64,000 nt of DNA from Candidatus Eisenbacteria bacterium (GTDB lineage Bacteria > Orphanbacterota > Orphanbacteria > Orphanbacterales > Orphanbacteraceae). The position numbers were made by a program, and so were the translations under genes. Every line of letters starts with the position of its first letter. Within the stretch, counting starts at the first letter, position 1. The notes under the pieces are model-generated. The model ran no database searches. It was given only the letters and a program-made list of their open reading frames with translations, and had not been told where the DNA came from. The DNA lies in NCBI GenBank assembly GCA_016930695.1, contig JAFGGD010000020.1, positions 80,028 through 144,027 on the forward strand, given 5' to 3'. Positions 45,801-52,760 of the stretch are shown here, piece after piece.

Positions 45801-46703
45801 AACGCCCGTCTCGAATCGGTCGACGTGGGCGGCGAGATCATCACGCAGATCGTTTACGACTTCGACACGACCGACGTGGAAGTGGCCGAAAGCGACGCCT
45901 ACCTCTCGGTGTACACGAGCCGGAACATCACGCTCCAAACGGCGGACACGCTCATCGTCCAGGCCCGCGCCGTCGATCTCTGCGGCAAGGTGGGGACGAG
46001 GAAGCGCGAGTTCTCGGCGAAGGAGTTCAGCGAAGGGGGCGCCGGCAAGATGTGGAGCGTCGACCGGGTGGCGGAGCTGGACGTGCCGTCCGGCGCGTTG
46101 ATGCACGCCGGCGTGGTCCTCATGGAGAAGCTCGGCGGCGATCGCTTCGCCGAAGGGGAAACGCCGCTCGCCGGCCCCTATCACTTGAGCCTCGAACAGG
46201 TGCGCCCCGCCGCGCCTCTCGGCCTCCGCTTCACGCTCGCCGGCGGCGAGACGGACGCGGAACGGTTCGCGGGGCTCGCGGTCTACCGCTGGGACGGCGA
46301 ACGCTGGACCCGGCTGGAATCTCTGGTCGACCCGGCGTCTCGCACCGTGAGCGCTTCGATCGAAACCGGCGGGACCTACGTCGTCCTTTGGTCGGAAGAC
46401 GTGCGGAGCGGGGAGGAGATACCCGCGCGCTTCGCGCTCCATCCGAACATGCCGAACCCCTTCAACCCGATCACCCGGATCGCCTTCGACCTGCCCGTCC
46501 GCGCGGAGGTTTCGCTTCGCGTATACGACGTGAGCGGCCGGAGTGTCCGCACCCTGCGGGACGGGACGATGAACGCGGGGCGGCACGAGGTGGTGTGGGA
46601 CGGCACCAACAACGCGGGCCGTTCCGTCGCCTCGGGAATCTACTTCTACCGCATCGATGCGGGCGACGAGAAGGCCGTCCGCAAGATGACGTTGATCCGC
46701 TAG
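39882..46703 (+). CDS. Giant secreted six-module parallel beta-helix protein
   Basis: A 2273-aa exported protein. The start at 39882 gives the signal MNGRNALSILLVGLLLAIPGWAGA. Six modules follow, starting near residues 28, 354, 593, 898, 1206 and 1557. Each opens with a [HKR]YV-type strand, a PY/PF...AA segment, GDTVxVAxGxYxE and a GG turn, runs through right-handed beta-helix rungs (RHNLITGNH, IRDNIFSGNSG, VYNNQFYSNAGG), and mostly closes with a PxFC...YxL...GC Cys pair. A ~250-aa beta domain and a FlgD-like sorting domain (NMPNPFNPITRIAFDLP, ASGIYFYRIDAG) end the protein. Relatives include pectate-lyase-like folds, but no catalytic residues could be assigned, so adhesion or glycan binding is as likely as an enzyme. 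It has its own promoter. Confidence 0.82.
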   Translation: MNGRNALSILLVGLLLAIPGWAGATTRYVVMQPIQTDLAATAGITPFPPYDFILYAATDIQDALDYCAYGDTVLIAGAQPEDTFNGYLHSESIVIPNGVVVLGGWDVNAAIMGLGSMPAVDQRIFAEDSLWTIIIPAIGSDDPVVRFAVDSTEVYDTTTVGEEEVIDSSWVHTGVDSTTVLRGLFISDGNTEIDGAGILLPIGSPRITRNVFSSHTTSERGGAIFIGYGSPRIEHNTFASNYVGDAAGGIVHVAGGAPIIRDNIFSGNSGPGYAVACSDSAGAPVLGYNLFYRNNDQDTLACSGDGSNLFGVNPVYCASADNDYRLFRESPIAAASSEGDAIGAWGIGCRATRKYVAATGATGILPYNEPDRAALTLSAALDVSYPGDTILVTIGEFEENLEVPGGIRLSGSWDYGFNFQDPYQSGTVIRSVEGGESAIRLTGEGTGDNHLEYLVLTDAGDADGALLSAEGVAVTLEHISVVGNISAGASLIHAGAGASLDFDYCMFALNQDAPVFGCGGGSVTVRNSNFFENDEIAAAGCAVALIDTTRRDPFFCDPDSADYRVYSEGRMGESAPGLSPFGALSVGCNYSAHYVRLGVGDGVYPYETPEKATSDVEAAIDVASAQDTIRMGSGVYEMNLTIDKGVGFEGGWTDSTFLTRDYAFAPSILQGTAAGEPTVRFEGVFSQFAPSGGLDGFIITHAEGVEGPGVVVAEGARPRLRHNLITGNHVDYVSHPEHPAAGVVIQGIVGGSQAVPILQENTIAGNTITGAVAGNRVASGVSISEAGTTTNNWTWLLDNIISDNAGGIAAIVNQESWIRLDDNIIFDNTNINAADSSWADYSFYGEQVDDFRSIDPLFCGADSGNYYLTSCSPAIVSATGDTVTGALPVSPYCICDGEVFLVNPSAGASGFPFRSRRNAARHISDIDPYFFRGDTISLLGQAERCTVKVCAGAIIDSFTLVNGVKYRGGYVLPDYLESSRNPADPNKTSRIGGGARNRIMTAGPGVDSTTVVDGFEFAAGRADKGSGAYLYGDAAPVFSNNKFIECRSTQSGVIYSDEESSPRIIGNRIYNNSVDTDGGVIHLAGAGGVVANNTVSDNKGGGWAFIAEECAPDVYNNAFTYNDQGIRTDGAAAIHFDHNDVFYHDPDYEEEMEFDTTGQGNISQGPLYCARGRFQYTLFDHSPLVAAGRNGGNMGARPVGCSTPRHYVSEAGANEYPYDTAVRAAHRIQDAVDVASMAGFSNPNDSADVVLVAAGTYEETLRVPTNVKVYGGYNASFSAEQRDYRTNVTVIDAGGEGTAVVIDSGARGPTATATVAGNTATIFDGFTIRNGQGVRGGGIRIGEYAKPVVRYNRIEHCRADLGGGILVEPGAKGWIVYNTVVEDTAVSGAGLFAEGYTTSAWDTTWHGGEITGVNGLSETVPLIANNTFVDCEVEGGGAGVVHLDEAEPIFRRSIVAYNGGGAGLVHVYDLGGHDTALPQVYNNQFYSNAGGDSLPDHLNLLLGEHVIAPPAFCDTAEGAYTLLYDRSLIRDEVSPVRDSCAATIWGSEPVGCTYPGHRFLAYWDPNSNNRPIFPYVCAPNAARNLDVILPYVNSGDTVDVAGDSRVATTTPPLEGALYTGNFQVNRPIVLRGGFDAGFALSEPKPDSVSLQAVLRPRTNGSILVVQQDPAAATDSTLRIDSTTIISGLTFQNANAELVNGGAIRCIGGASPTIRKCSFEENSTKNWGGAISIRDAASPRILDSYFYRNRAGVGGAIYLYRVSDPVVRGNIFSENGDPEIGQYGGVRIEESTAGGSVDNNVFYGNRRGALSLSEAKGGFRIWNNVIASNGGYGISLTPVFEGIQTPVLSHNDLWANSEGNLLNIDEDTTSIHANPQFCNTGERFDLTNRLRVFDTFFRYQECSPMLLAGVDPLSERDAHIGVAKLSEMTCADTTAPALEIGFLLHSTLPGVANLYVIPNETIARDSILLQTMYANARLESVDVGGEIITQIVYDFDTTDVEVAESDAYLSVYTSRNITLQTADTLIVQARAVDLCGKVGTRKREFSAKEFSEGGAGKMWSVDRVAELDVPSGALMHAGVVLMEKLGGDRFAEGETPLAGPYHLSLEQVRPAAPLGLRFTLAGGETDAERFAGLAVYRWDGERWTRLESLVDPASRTVSASIETGGTYVVLWSEDVRSGEEIPARFALHPNMPNPFNPITRIAFDLPVRAEVSLRVYDVSGRSVRTLRDGTMNAGRHEVVWDGTNNAGRSVASGIYFYRIDAGDEKAVRKMTLIR

Positions 46704-46720
46704 CGGAGAGGAAGAGTTCG

Positions 46721-47341
46721 ATGAGAAAGATGACGCGCATGAGAAGGTGCCTGCCGGTCTTGATGGTCTTCTCCGTGATCCTCTTCGCGGCCTGCGGCGA
46801 CGAGGACGGTCCGACCGAGCCTCAGGTGACGACCTATCTGAGCGAGGGGTGGGACAAGTTCGCGGAGGAGAGCTACACGGAGGCGCTCGGCAAATTCCAG
46901 GCGGCGGTGAATGAGGACGGCGGGCTGGGGGACGGCTGGAACGGAATCGGCTGGACCTGTCTGCGGCTGGATTCGCTCGACGCCGCCATGGAGGCTTTCG
47001 ATCGGGCCGTGGCGAAGGGATACATCGGCGCCGGCGCCCAAGCGGGGCGGTGTCTGATCTTCAACCTTCGGGACGAGTTCCGGCAGAGCGTATTCGCCGG
47101 GATGCGCGCGATCGAGATCGATCCCGCCTTCGAGCTGGAGGGGGATCGTACGATCGACATCCGGGACGTCCGTCTCGCCATGGCGCAATCCTATTTCGCC
47201 TTGAGCGAGTACGAGGAAGCCCGGAGCCAGATGGTGATCATCGACCCGAAATACGAGGCTCTGAATCCCAACTCGGCCACCTTCCTCCAGGACCTGATCG
47301 GGTCTTTGGAAGAACTTACGGAAACCCTCTCTCTGTTCTGA
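46721..47341 (+). CDS. TPR lipoprotein
   Basis: A 206-aa protein starting 17 nt after the beta-helix gene, with GGAGAGGAAGAG upstream. The signal peptide ends in ILFAAC, a lipobox-like sequence, followed by an acidic GDEDGPTEPQ linker. TPR-like helices are visible (YLSEGWDKFAEESYTEALGKFQAAV, DGWNGIGWTCLRLDSLDAAMEAFDRAV, LAMAQSYFALSEYEEARSQM). It probably scaffolds protein contacts at a membrane. Its position makes it a candidate partner of the giant exported protein, with which it appears co-transcribed. A strong terminator lies just downstream. Confidence 0.8.
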   Translation: MRKMTRMRRCLPVLMVFSVILFAACGDEDGPTEPQVTTYLSEGWDKFAEESYTEALGKFQAAVNEDGGLGDGWNGIGWTCLRLDSLDAAMEAFDRAVAKGYIGAGAQAGRCLIFNLRDEFRQSVFAGMRAIEIDPAFELEGDRTIDIRDVRLAMAQSYFALSEYEEARSQMVIIDPKYEALNPNSATFLQDLIGSLEELTETLSLF

Positions 47342-47362
47342 GAGAGGGAGCGTCCGAACGGA

Positions 47363-47404
47363 ACGGGTCGCGGAAAAGCCCTCGAGGGCTCTTTCGCGGC
47401 CCTT
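47363..47404 (+). terminator. Rho-independent terminator
   Basis: Stem GGGTCGCGGAAAAGCCCT against AGGGCTCTTTCGCGGCCC with a small CG loop, followed by TTTTCTGCTTTTT. It ends the beta-helix/TPR-lipoprotein transcript 22 nt after its last stop. Confidence 0.92.
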
Positions 47405-47422
47405 TTCTGCTTTTTACCGTTC

Positions 47423-47451
47423 TTGTTCCCCGTCCCGCGCTGTGCTAAAAT
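47423..47451 (+). promoter_or_regulatory. Promoter for ppdK
   Basis: TTGTTC (47423-47428), a 17-bp spacer and an extended TGC-TAAAAT (-10 at 47446-47451). Transcription would start near 47458, leaving a ~150-nt GC-rich leader before the ATG at 47608. No known regulatory RNA was recognised in that leader. Confidence 0.6.
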
Positions 47452-47607
47452 GCACGGTTCGATCGATGTCCCCGGCGTTCGCCGCGGACCGATCCGCGCG
47501 CGGACCGGTCCGTTCGTGTGACGGTCCACCGACCGTTCCGCGGCGAACCGAACCGCATGTTCCGGCGTCCCTTACGGGGATCGGACCGGAGGAGGAGTGG
47601 AGGATCG

Positions 47608-50595
47608 ATGAGCACGAAGAAGAGGAAGATGGTCTATTTCTTCGGCGACGGCAAAGCGGAGGGCCGGGCCGACATGCGGAACCTGCTGGGCGGCAAGGGC
47701 GCCAACCTCGCGGAGATGAATCGCATCGGGATCCGCGTCCCCGCCGGATTCACGATCACGACGGAGGTATGCATCGAGTATCAGGCGAGCCGCCGCTTCC
47801 CCGCCGGCCTCGATCGCGAAGTCAAGGAACACGTGGGTCGGGTGGAAAAAGTGATGGGAGCCCGGTTCGGCGATCAGCGGAATCCTCTGCTCCTCTCCGT
47901 GCGTTCCGGCGCGCGGGTTTCGATGCCGGGCATGATGGACACGGTGCTGAACATCGGCCTCAACGACCGGACCGTATCGGGAATGGCCGCGGCGATGGGG
48001 GACGAGCGGACCGCCTGGGACAGCTACCGGCGTTTCGTGCAGATGTACGGCAACGTGGTTCTCGGCATCGATTCGGATCAGTTCGAGCACGCCTTGGAAG
48101 CGAGGAAAGAGGCTTCCGGCGTCCGACTCGACAAGGACCTCCCCGTGCCCGCGCTCCGGGAGTTGGTCGGGGAATTCAAGGGGATCGTGCGGCGTGAAAC
48201 CGGCCGTGATTTCCCGGAGAAGCCCTGGGATCAGCTCTGGGGAGCCATCGGCGCAGTCTTCGGCTCCTGGAACGTGAAGCGGGCTATCGAGTATCGGCGG
48301 CTTCACAAGATCCCCAACGACTGGGGAACCGCGGCGAACGTGCAGTCGATGGTCTTCGGCAACCTGGGAGAGACGAGCGCCACTGGCGTCGCCTTCACGC
48401 GCGACCCGGCGACCGGCGAAAACCTGTTCTACGGCGAATATCTCACGAACGCCCAGGGCGAGGACGTGGTGGCCGGTATCCGGACTCCCCACCCGATCAA
48501 CCGTGCCGGCGCCGGCGACGGCGGACTCACCCCCCTCGAAGACGAGATGCCCGAGGCTTACAAGGAACTGGAAGGTGTTTACCGAAAGATCGAGCGGCAC
48601 TACCGGGACATGCAGGATGTGGAATTCACCATTCAGCAGGGGCGGCTCTGGATGCTCCAGACCCGCGCCGGCAAGAGGACGGCGGTGGCGGCGATCCGCA
48701 TCGCCGTGGAGATGGTGGACGAGGGCCTGATCAGCCGCGAGGAGGCGGTCTCCCGGGTAGACCCGAACCAGCTCGACCAGCTCCTTCATCCCATGTTCGA
48801 CCCGAAGGCGCCGCGCCGGGTGATCGCCAAGGGGCTGAACGCTTCGCCCGGCGCCGCCACCGGCAGGGTCGTGTTCAGCGCCGACGAGGCGGTCGCCGCC
48901 GTGGAGCGCGAACCGGGCGCGCGCGTGATTTTGGTGCGAACCGAGACGAGCCCCGAGGATATCCACGGGATGGCGGTCGCCCAGGGGATTCTCACCTCCC
49001 GTGGGGGGATGACATCCCACGCCGCCGTGGTCGCCCGCGGTATCGGCAAGTGCTGCGTCGCCGGATGCGGCGACGTGCACGTGCAACGCGCCGAGAATTG
49101 CTTCGTGGTGGGCGATGTGACCGTGAAGGCGGGCGATTCGATCTCTCTGGACGGGTCGACCGGCGAGGTGATGCTCGGCGAAGTCCCGACCATGGATTCG
49201 GAGATCAACCAGGTCCTCCTGGGCGCCAAGAAACAAGAGGATTCGGAGCTTTATCGATATTTCGAAAAGCTGATGTCCTGGGCGGACACGATTCGGAAAC
49301 TGAAGGTCCGAACCAACGCGGAAACGCCCCTCGACGCGGACCGCGCGGTCCGTTTCGGGGCCCAAGGGATCGGGCTCGCCCGGACGGAGCACATGTTCTT
49401 CGAGGGGAACCGGATCGACGCGATGCGGGAGATGATCGTCGCCTCCGACTCGGAGGGCCGCCGCCGGGCGCTCGCCAAGCTGCTCCCGCTGCAGCGGCGG
49501 GACTTCATCGAGATCTTCCGGGTCATGAACGGCCGGCCGGTGACGGTGCGGACCCTCGATCCGCCACTGCACGAGTTCCTCCCTCACAAGGAGGAGGAGA
49601 TCGTCGAACTGGCCGCGCAGGTGGGCGTCTCGACGGACGATCTGAAAAAGACGGTCGAATCGCTCCATGAGATGAACCCCATGCTCGGGCACCGGGGCTG
49701 CCGGCTCGGGATCGTTTACGAAGAAATCACCGAGATGCAGGCCCGGGCGATCATCGAGGCGGCCTGTCAGGTGAAGAGCGAGGGGATCCCGGTGATGCCG
49801 GAGATCATGATTCCGTTGGTGGCTACCCGCAAGGAACTGCAGCTGCAGCGCGTCATCGTGGACCGGGTCGCCGGCGAGGTGATGGCCGAGCGGGGCGTGA
49901 AGGTTCCCTACCTTGTCGGAACGATGATCGAACTCCCTCGGGCCGCGCTGACGGCGGACGAGATCGCCGAAGAGGCGGAGTTCTTCTCCTTCGGCACCAA
50001 CGACCTGACGCAAACCACCTACGGTCTCTCCCGGGACGACGCGGGTAAGTTCCTTCCATATTACGTGGAGCACGGCATCCTCCCCGCCGATCCCTTCCAG
50101 GTGCTGGACCAGACCGGCGTCGGGCCGCTGATGCGAATCGCCGTGGAGAAGGGACGCTCCATCCGCCCGAAACTGAAAGTGGGCATCTGCGGCGAGCACG
50201 GAGGGGAACCTTCGTCGGTTATCTTCTGCCACCGGATCGGGCTCGACTATGTGAGCTGCTCCCCCTTCCGGGTGCCCATCGCCCGCCTCGCGCTGGCGCA
50301 CGCGGCGCTCGAGGATAAGGGGGGCGCCGAGCCTCCGGCCCGCTATCGTAAGGAAGCGGGGAAGAAGAAGGTCGTGAAGAAGGCGGGCGCCAAGAAAACG
50401 GCCAAGAAGAAGACGAAGAAGAAAGTCGCGAAGAAGACCGTGAAGAAGGCGGGCGCCAAGAAAACGGCCAAGAAGAAGGTCGTGAAGAAGACCGTCAAAA
50501 AGAAAGTCGTCGGGAAGAAGACGAAGAAGAAGGCTCCGGCGAAGAAGAAGACGGCGAAGAAGGCTCCCCGCCGGAAGGTTTCCAAGAAGCGCTGA
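47608..50595 (+). CDS. ppdK: Pyruvate, phosphate dikinase with lysine-rich C-terminal tail
   Basis: A 995-aa PPDK that interconverts pyruvate/ATP/Pi and PEP/AMP/PPi. Visible are the N-terminal ATP-grasp part (LLGGKGANLAEM, SVRSGARVSMPGMMDTVLNIGLN), the phosphohistidine loop GGMTSHAAVVARG near residue 470, and the PEP-binding barrel (VRTLDPPLHEFLPH, the catalytic Cys in GICGEHGGEPSS). The enzyme body ends near residue 905, matching usual lengths of about 880-900. The last ~85 residues are almost only Lys, Ala, Val and Thr (KKAGAKKTAKKK units), like histone H1/HU-type tails, and are not part of PPDK. The start at 47608 has GGAGG upstream. A terminator follows. Confidence 0.95.
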   Translation: MSTKKRKMVYFFGDGKAEGRADMRNLLGGKGANLAEMNRIGIRVPAGFTITTEVCIEYQASRRFPAGLDREVKEHVGRVEKVMGARFGDQRNPLLLSVRSGARVSMPGMMDTVLNIGLNDRTVSGMAAAMGDERTAWDSYRRFVQMYGNVVLGIDSDQFEHALEARKEASGVRLDKDLPVPALRELVGEFKGIVRRETGRDFPEKPWDQLWGAIGAVFGSWNVKRAIEYRRLHKIPNDWGTAANVQSMVFGNLGETSATGVAFTRDPATGENLFYGEYLTNAQGEDVVAGIRTPHPINRAGAGDGGLTPLEDEMPEAYKELEGVYRKIERHYRDMQDVEFTIQQGRLWMLQTRAGKRTAVAAIRIAVEMVDEGLISREEAVSRVDPNQLDQLLHPMFDPKAPRRVIAKGLNASPGAATGRVVFSADEAVAAVEREPGARVILVRTETSPEDIHGMAVAQGILTSRGGMTSHAAVVARGIGKCCVAGCGDVHVQRAENCFVVGDVTVKAGDSISLDGSTGEVMLGEVPTMDSEINQVLLGAKKQEDSELYRYFEKLMSWADTIRKLKVRTNAETPLDADRAVRFGAQGIGLARTEHMFFEGNRIDAMREMIVASDSEGRRRALAKLLPLQRRDFIEIFRVMNGRPVTVRTLDPPLHEFLPHKEEEIVELAAQVGVSTDDLKKTVESLHEMNPMLGHRGCRLGIVYEEITEMQARAIIEAACQVKSEGIPVMPEIMIPLVATRKELQLQRVIVDRVAGEVMAERGVKVPYLVGTMIELPRAALTADEIAEEAEFFSFGTNDLTQTTYGLSRDDAGKFLPYYVEHGILPADPFQVLDQTGVGPLMRIAVEKGRSIRPKLKVGICGEHGGEPSSVIFCHRIGLDYVSCSPFRVPIARLALAHAALEDKGGAEPPARYRKEAGKKKVVKKAGAKKTAKKKTKKKVAKKTVKKAGAKKTAKKKVVKKTVKKKVVGKKTKKKAPAKKKTAKKAPRRKVSKKR
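50374..50478. repeat. 39-nt direct repeat inside the ppdK tail
   Basis: Positions 50374-50412 and 50440-50478 are identical over 39 nt and encode the same KKAGAKKTAKKK unit. This points to growth of the lysine-rich tail by tandem duplication. Confidence 0.85.
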
Positions 50596-50626
50596 TCGCG
50601 GCGCGCCTCGGGTGAAAAGAGAAAGA

Positions 50627-50661
50627 GACCGGCGGGGGCTTCCCCGCCGGTCCCGTTTTTT
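50627..50661. terminator. Terminator between convergent ppdK and the sigma54 activator
   Basis: Stem GACCGGCGGGG against CCCCGCCGGTC with a short loop, then CCG and six T on the + strand. The purine-rich left flank reads as a pyrimidine tract on the - strand, so it may also act for the opposing gene, which ends at 50684. Confidence 0.85.
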
Positions 50662-50683
50662 CCCGTCCGCCGTCCGGTCCGCT

Positions 50684-52174
50684 TCAGCGGAGACCGTGCT
50701 TCCTCAGTTTCCGATAAAGGGTTCTCTCTCCGATCTGGAGGATCTCCGCCGCGCGCCGTCTGTTCCCCCCCGACTCCTTCAGCGCGCGGCGGATCGCTTC
50801 CAGCTCGAAGTCCGCGGCGGTCCGTCCCCTGTCCCGTTCGGGGGACTCGTCCAACTCGACCACCTCCGCGTCGGTGGGGTAGTTCCCGCTTCTCGCGGCG
50901 GCGTCTCCCGTCACGCCTCCCCGGCTCCGGAGCATCTCCTTCATCTCCGCGAGGTCCCCTCGGATCGCGAGAAGAGTCTGATACAGAAGCTCGCGCTCCG
51001 CCTGCTCCCGGTCTCGCGTCGTCGGCACGGGGAGGTTCTGGGAGCGGGTGAACCTTTCCCCCAGAAAGTGGGAGACACGGCTTTCGTCGATCGTCCCGCC
51101 CCTCTCCAGGATGGCGATCTTCTCCACGAGGTTGCGGAGTTGCCGGACGTTTCCGGGCCAGTGAAAGGAGGTGAGCACCTGCATCGCTTCGCGGGTGAAC
51201 CGGATCGGTTCCAGGTTCTGTTCGTCGCACACGTCGCCGACGAAAGCGGCGACCAGGTCCGGAATGTCCTCCCGCCGCTCCCGGAGAGGGGGAAGGTGGA
51301 TCTGGATCACGTTCAGGCGATAGAAGAGGTCCCGCCGGAAGCGCCCCTCCATCACGGCCGCTTCCAGATCCGCGTTGGTCGCCGCGGCGAGGCGCACGTC
51401 CACCACCACGTCACGGACGCCGCCGACCCGAAGAAACCGTTTCTCCTCCAGCACCCGGAGCAGCTTCGCCTGGGTCTGGATCGGCATGTCGGCGATCTCG
51501 TCCAGGAAGAGGGTCCCGCCGTCGGCCAACTCGAAACGCCCCTGCCGGCGCGCCGTGGCGCCTGTGAAGGCACCCTTCTCGTGGCCGAAGAGTTCGCTCT
51601 CCAGAACCCCCTCGGGGAGGGCGGCGCAGTTGACCGCCACGAAGGGCTTCGCCCGGCGCCGGCTCCTGTCGTGGAGAAGACGGGCGACCACGTCCTTGCC
51701 GGTGCCGCTCTCGCCGGTGATCAGGACGGTCATGTTGGTGGAGGCCACCTGCTCGACGGTTTGGCGAACCCTCTCCATCGATTCGCTTCGTCCGATCAGG
51801 CGGGGGCGGAGCTCCCCCTCGCACGGGCGGCTGGCGAGGAGTCCCTCGATCACCTCCAGCACTCTCCGGTTCGGCCGGCCGGAAAGGTCGAGGAACCGTT
51901 CCCGGATCGACTCTTCCGGCGGAGCGGGGAGGAGGAGGGCGACCCGCGTGTCGGGGAAACGCCGAGAAAGACCTTGGAGAAGGGCTTTCGCCGAGATGTC
52001 CGTCGTCTCGCCGACGAGCGCCAGACCACAGCCGCGCTCCCCCCGGAGATAGCGGAGGGCTTCCTCGCCGCTATCGACCCGGTGAACGCGGAATCCCGCT
52101 TTCGTCAGCAGTTCCGGCAACTCCGCCTGGTCGCTGCCGATCTGTCCGATGATCAGAATCTTGCCGTCTTCCAA
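50684..52174 (-). CDS. Sigma54-dependent transcriptional activator (NtrC family)
   Basis: A 496-aa enhancer-binding protein. The N-terminal ~110 aa have a receiver fold (ILIIGQIGSDQAELPELL), but the third strand reads GLALVGETTDIS without the usual phospho-accepting Asp. The AAA+ domain (about 140-370) is intact: Walker A GESGTGKD, GAFTGA for sigma54 contact, Walker B GGTLFLDEI. A Fis-type helix-turn-helix closes the protein (GNRRRAAEILQIGERTLYRKL). The TTG start is chosen because GGAGG lies 6 nt upstream and a promoter (52193-52222) sits just before it; the longer frame would begin upstream of that promoter. Its target genes are not evident here; no clear -24/-12 promoter was noticed. Confidence 0.9.
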   Translation of the reverse strand: MEDGKILIIGQIGSDQAELPELLTKAGFRVHRVDSGEEALRYLRGERGCGLALVGETTDISAKALLQGLSRRFPDTRVALLLPAPPEESIRERFLDLSGRPNRRVLEVIEGLLASRPCEGELRPRLIGRSESMERVRQTVEQVASTNMTVLITGESGTGKDVVARLLHDRSRRRAKPFVAVNCAALPEGVLESELFGHEKGAFTGATARRQGRFELADGGTLFLDEIADMPIQTQAKLLRVLEEKRFLRVGGVRDVVVDVRLAAATNADLEAAVMEGRFRRDLFYRLNVIQIHLPPLRERREDIPDLVAAFVGDVCDEQNLEPIRFTREAMQVLTSFHWPGNVRQLRNLVEKIAILERGGTIDESRVSHFLGERFTRSQNLPVPTTRDREQAERELLYQTLLAIRGDLAEMKEMLRSRGGVTGDAAARSGNYPTDAEVVELDESPERDRGRTAADFELEAIRRALKESGGNRRRAAEILQIGERTLYRKLRKHGLR

Positions 52175-52192
52175 TGCGTCCCTCCGCGCGTG

Positions 52193-52222
52193 GTTATAGC
52201 ACGCCCATCTCCATACGGTCAA
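52193..52222 (-). promoter_or_regulatory. Promoter of the sigma54 activator gene
   Basis: Read on the - strand: TTGACC (52222-52217), an 18-bp spacer and TGC-TATAAC (-10 at 52198-52193). The predicted start is near 52186, giving a leader of only about 12 nt that consists mainly of the ribosome-binding site. Confidence 0.72.
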
Positions 52223-52247
52223 GACGGCAGAAGGGGAGGAGGGTGGC

Positions 52248-52277
52248 TTGACACGAGGCAATCACTTGTTTTAGGAT
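52248..52277 (+). promoter_or_regulatory. Possible second (upstream) promoter for rpsU
   Basis: TTGACA (52248-52253), an 18-bp spacer and TAGGAT (52272-52277). The -35 is perfect and the -10 is 4/6. It lies 90 nt upstream of a better promoter. Confidence 0.35.
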
Positions 52278-52337
52278 AAGTTAGACGTTGAGTACGGCCT
52301 CGCAGGCCCGCAAAAAAGGCGGGATCGGGGTTTTCGC

Positions 52338-52365
52338 TTGACACTCCCGAAGCTTGTGTTATATT
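52338..52365 (+). promoter_or_regulatory. Promoter for rpsU and downstream genes
   Basis: TTGACA (52338-52343), a 16-bp spacer and TATATT (52360-52365). The start is expected near 52372, giving a leader of about 98 nt before the bS21 ATG. No ribosomal-protein autoregulatory structure was recognised. Confidence 0.7.
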
Positions 52366-52469
52366 GGCCGTTAACTTCGGAAAGTGTGCGGCTTTCGCAT
52401 CCGCGCCTCCGGAGCGGACACCCGAGGCGGCTCGCGCCGCCGTATCCGTTGAAAGGTTGTGATACGAGA

Positions 52470-52685
52470 ATGTCCCGAGTGAAGGTCAAGGAAGGCGAGC
52501 CCATCGACAAGGCGATCCGTCGATTCAAGAAGAAATGCGAGAAAGACGGAATCGTCCAGGATATGCGGAAGAAGGCTCGCTTCCTCAAACCGAGTGAACG
52601 CCGAAGGAAGAAAGCCCTGAAGGCGGAGAAGCGGCGTCGCACCGAAGCGCTCAAGGCGACGCGGCGTACATCCGGCCGGAGATAA
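52470..52685 (+). CDS. rpsU: Ribosomal protein bS21
   Basis: A 71-aa small-subunit protein bS21, which contacts the anti-Shine-Dalgarno region of 16S rRNA. The typical opening (SRVKVKEGEPIDKAIRRFKKKCEKDG), the KARFLKPSERRRKK block and a basic tail are all present. The ATG at 52470 is chosen to give the canonical N-terminus. The Shine-Dalgarno match (GAAAGG, 13 bases away) is poor, which is notable because bS21 itself affects initiation. It is first in a small ribosomal-protein run with a Cys-rich mini-protein and bL35. Confidence 0.95.
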   Translation: MSRVKVKEGEPIDKAIRRFKKKCEKDGIVQDMRKKARFLKPSERRRKKALKAEKRRRTEALKATRRTSGRR

Positions 52686-52760
52686 GGAGGACGCGCAGAC
52701 CCCGAAGAAACGCCGAGCAGAATTCGAGAGAATCGTTGCTGAGCATAGGAGGTACTTGCG

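Noticed and set aside
43425..46586. 1053-codon - strand open frame inside the beta-helix gene
   Set aside because: No start context and low-complexity Arg/Val/His composition. The + strand frame has a signal peptide, repeats and a sorting domain.
50374..50478. Short direct repeats in the ppdK tail considered as a CRISPR-like array
   Set aside because: They are in-frame coding repeats of lysine codons with no variable spacers and no cas genes.
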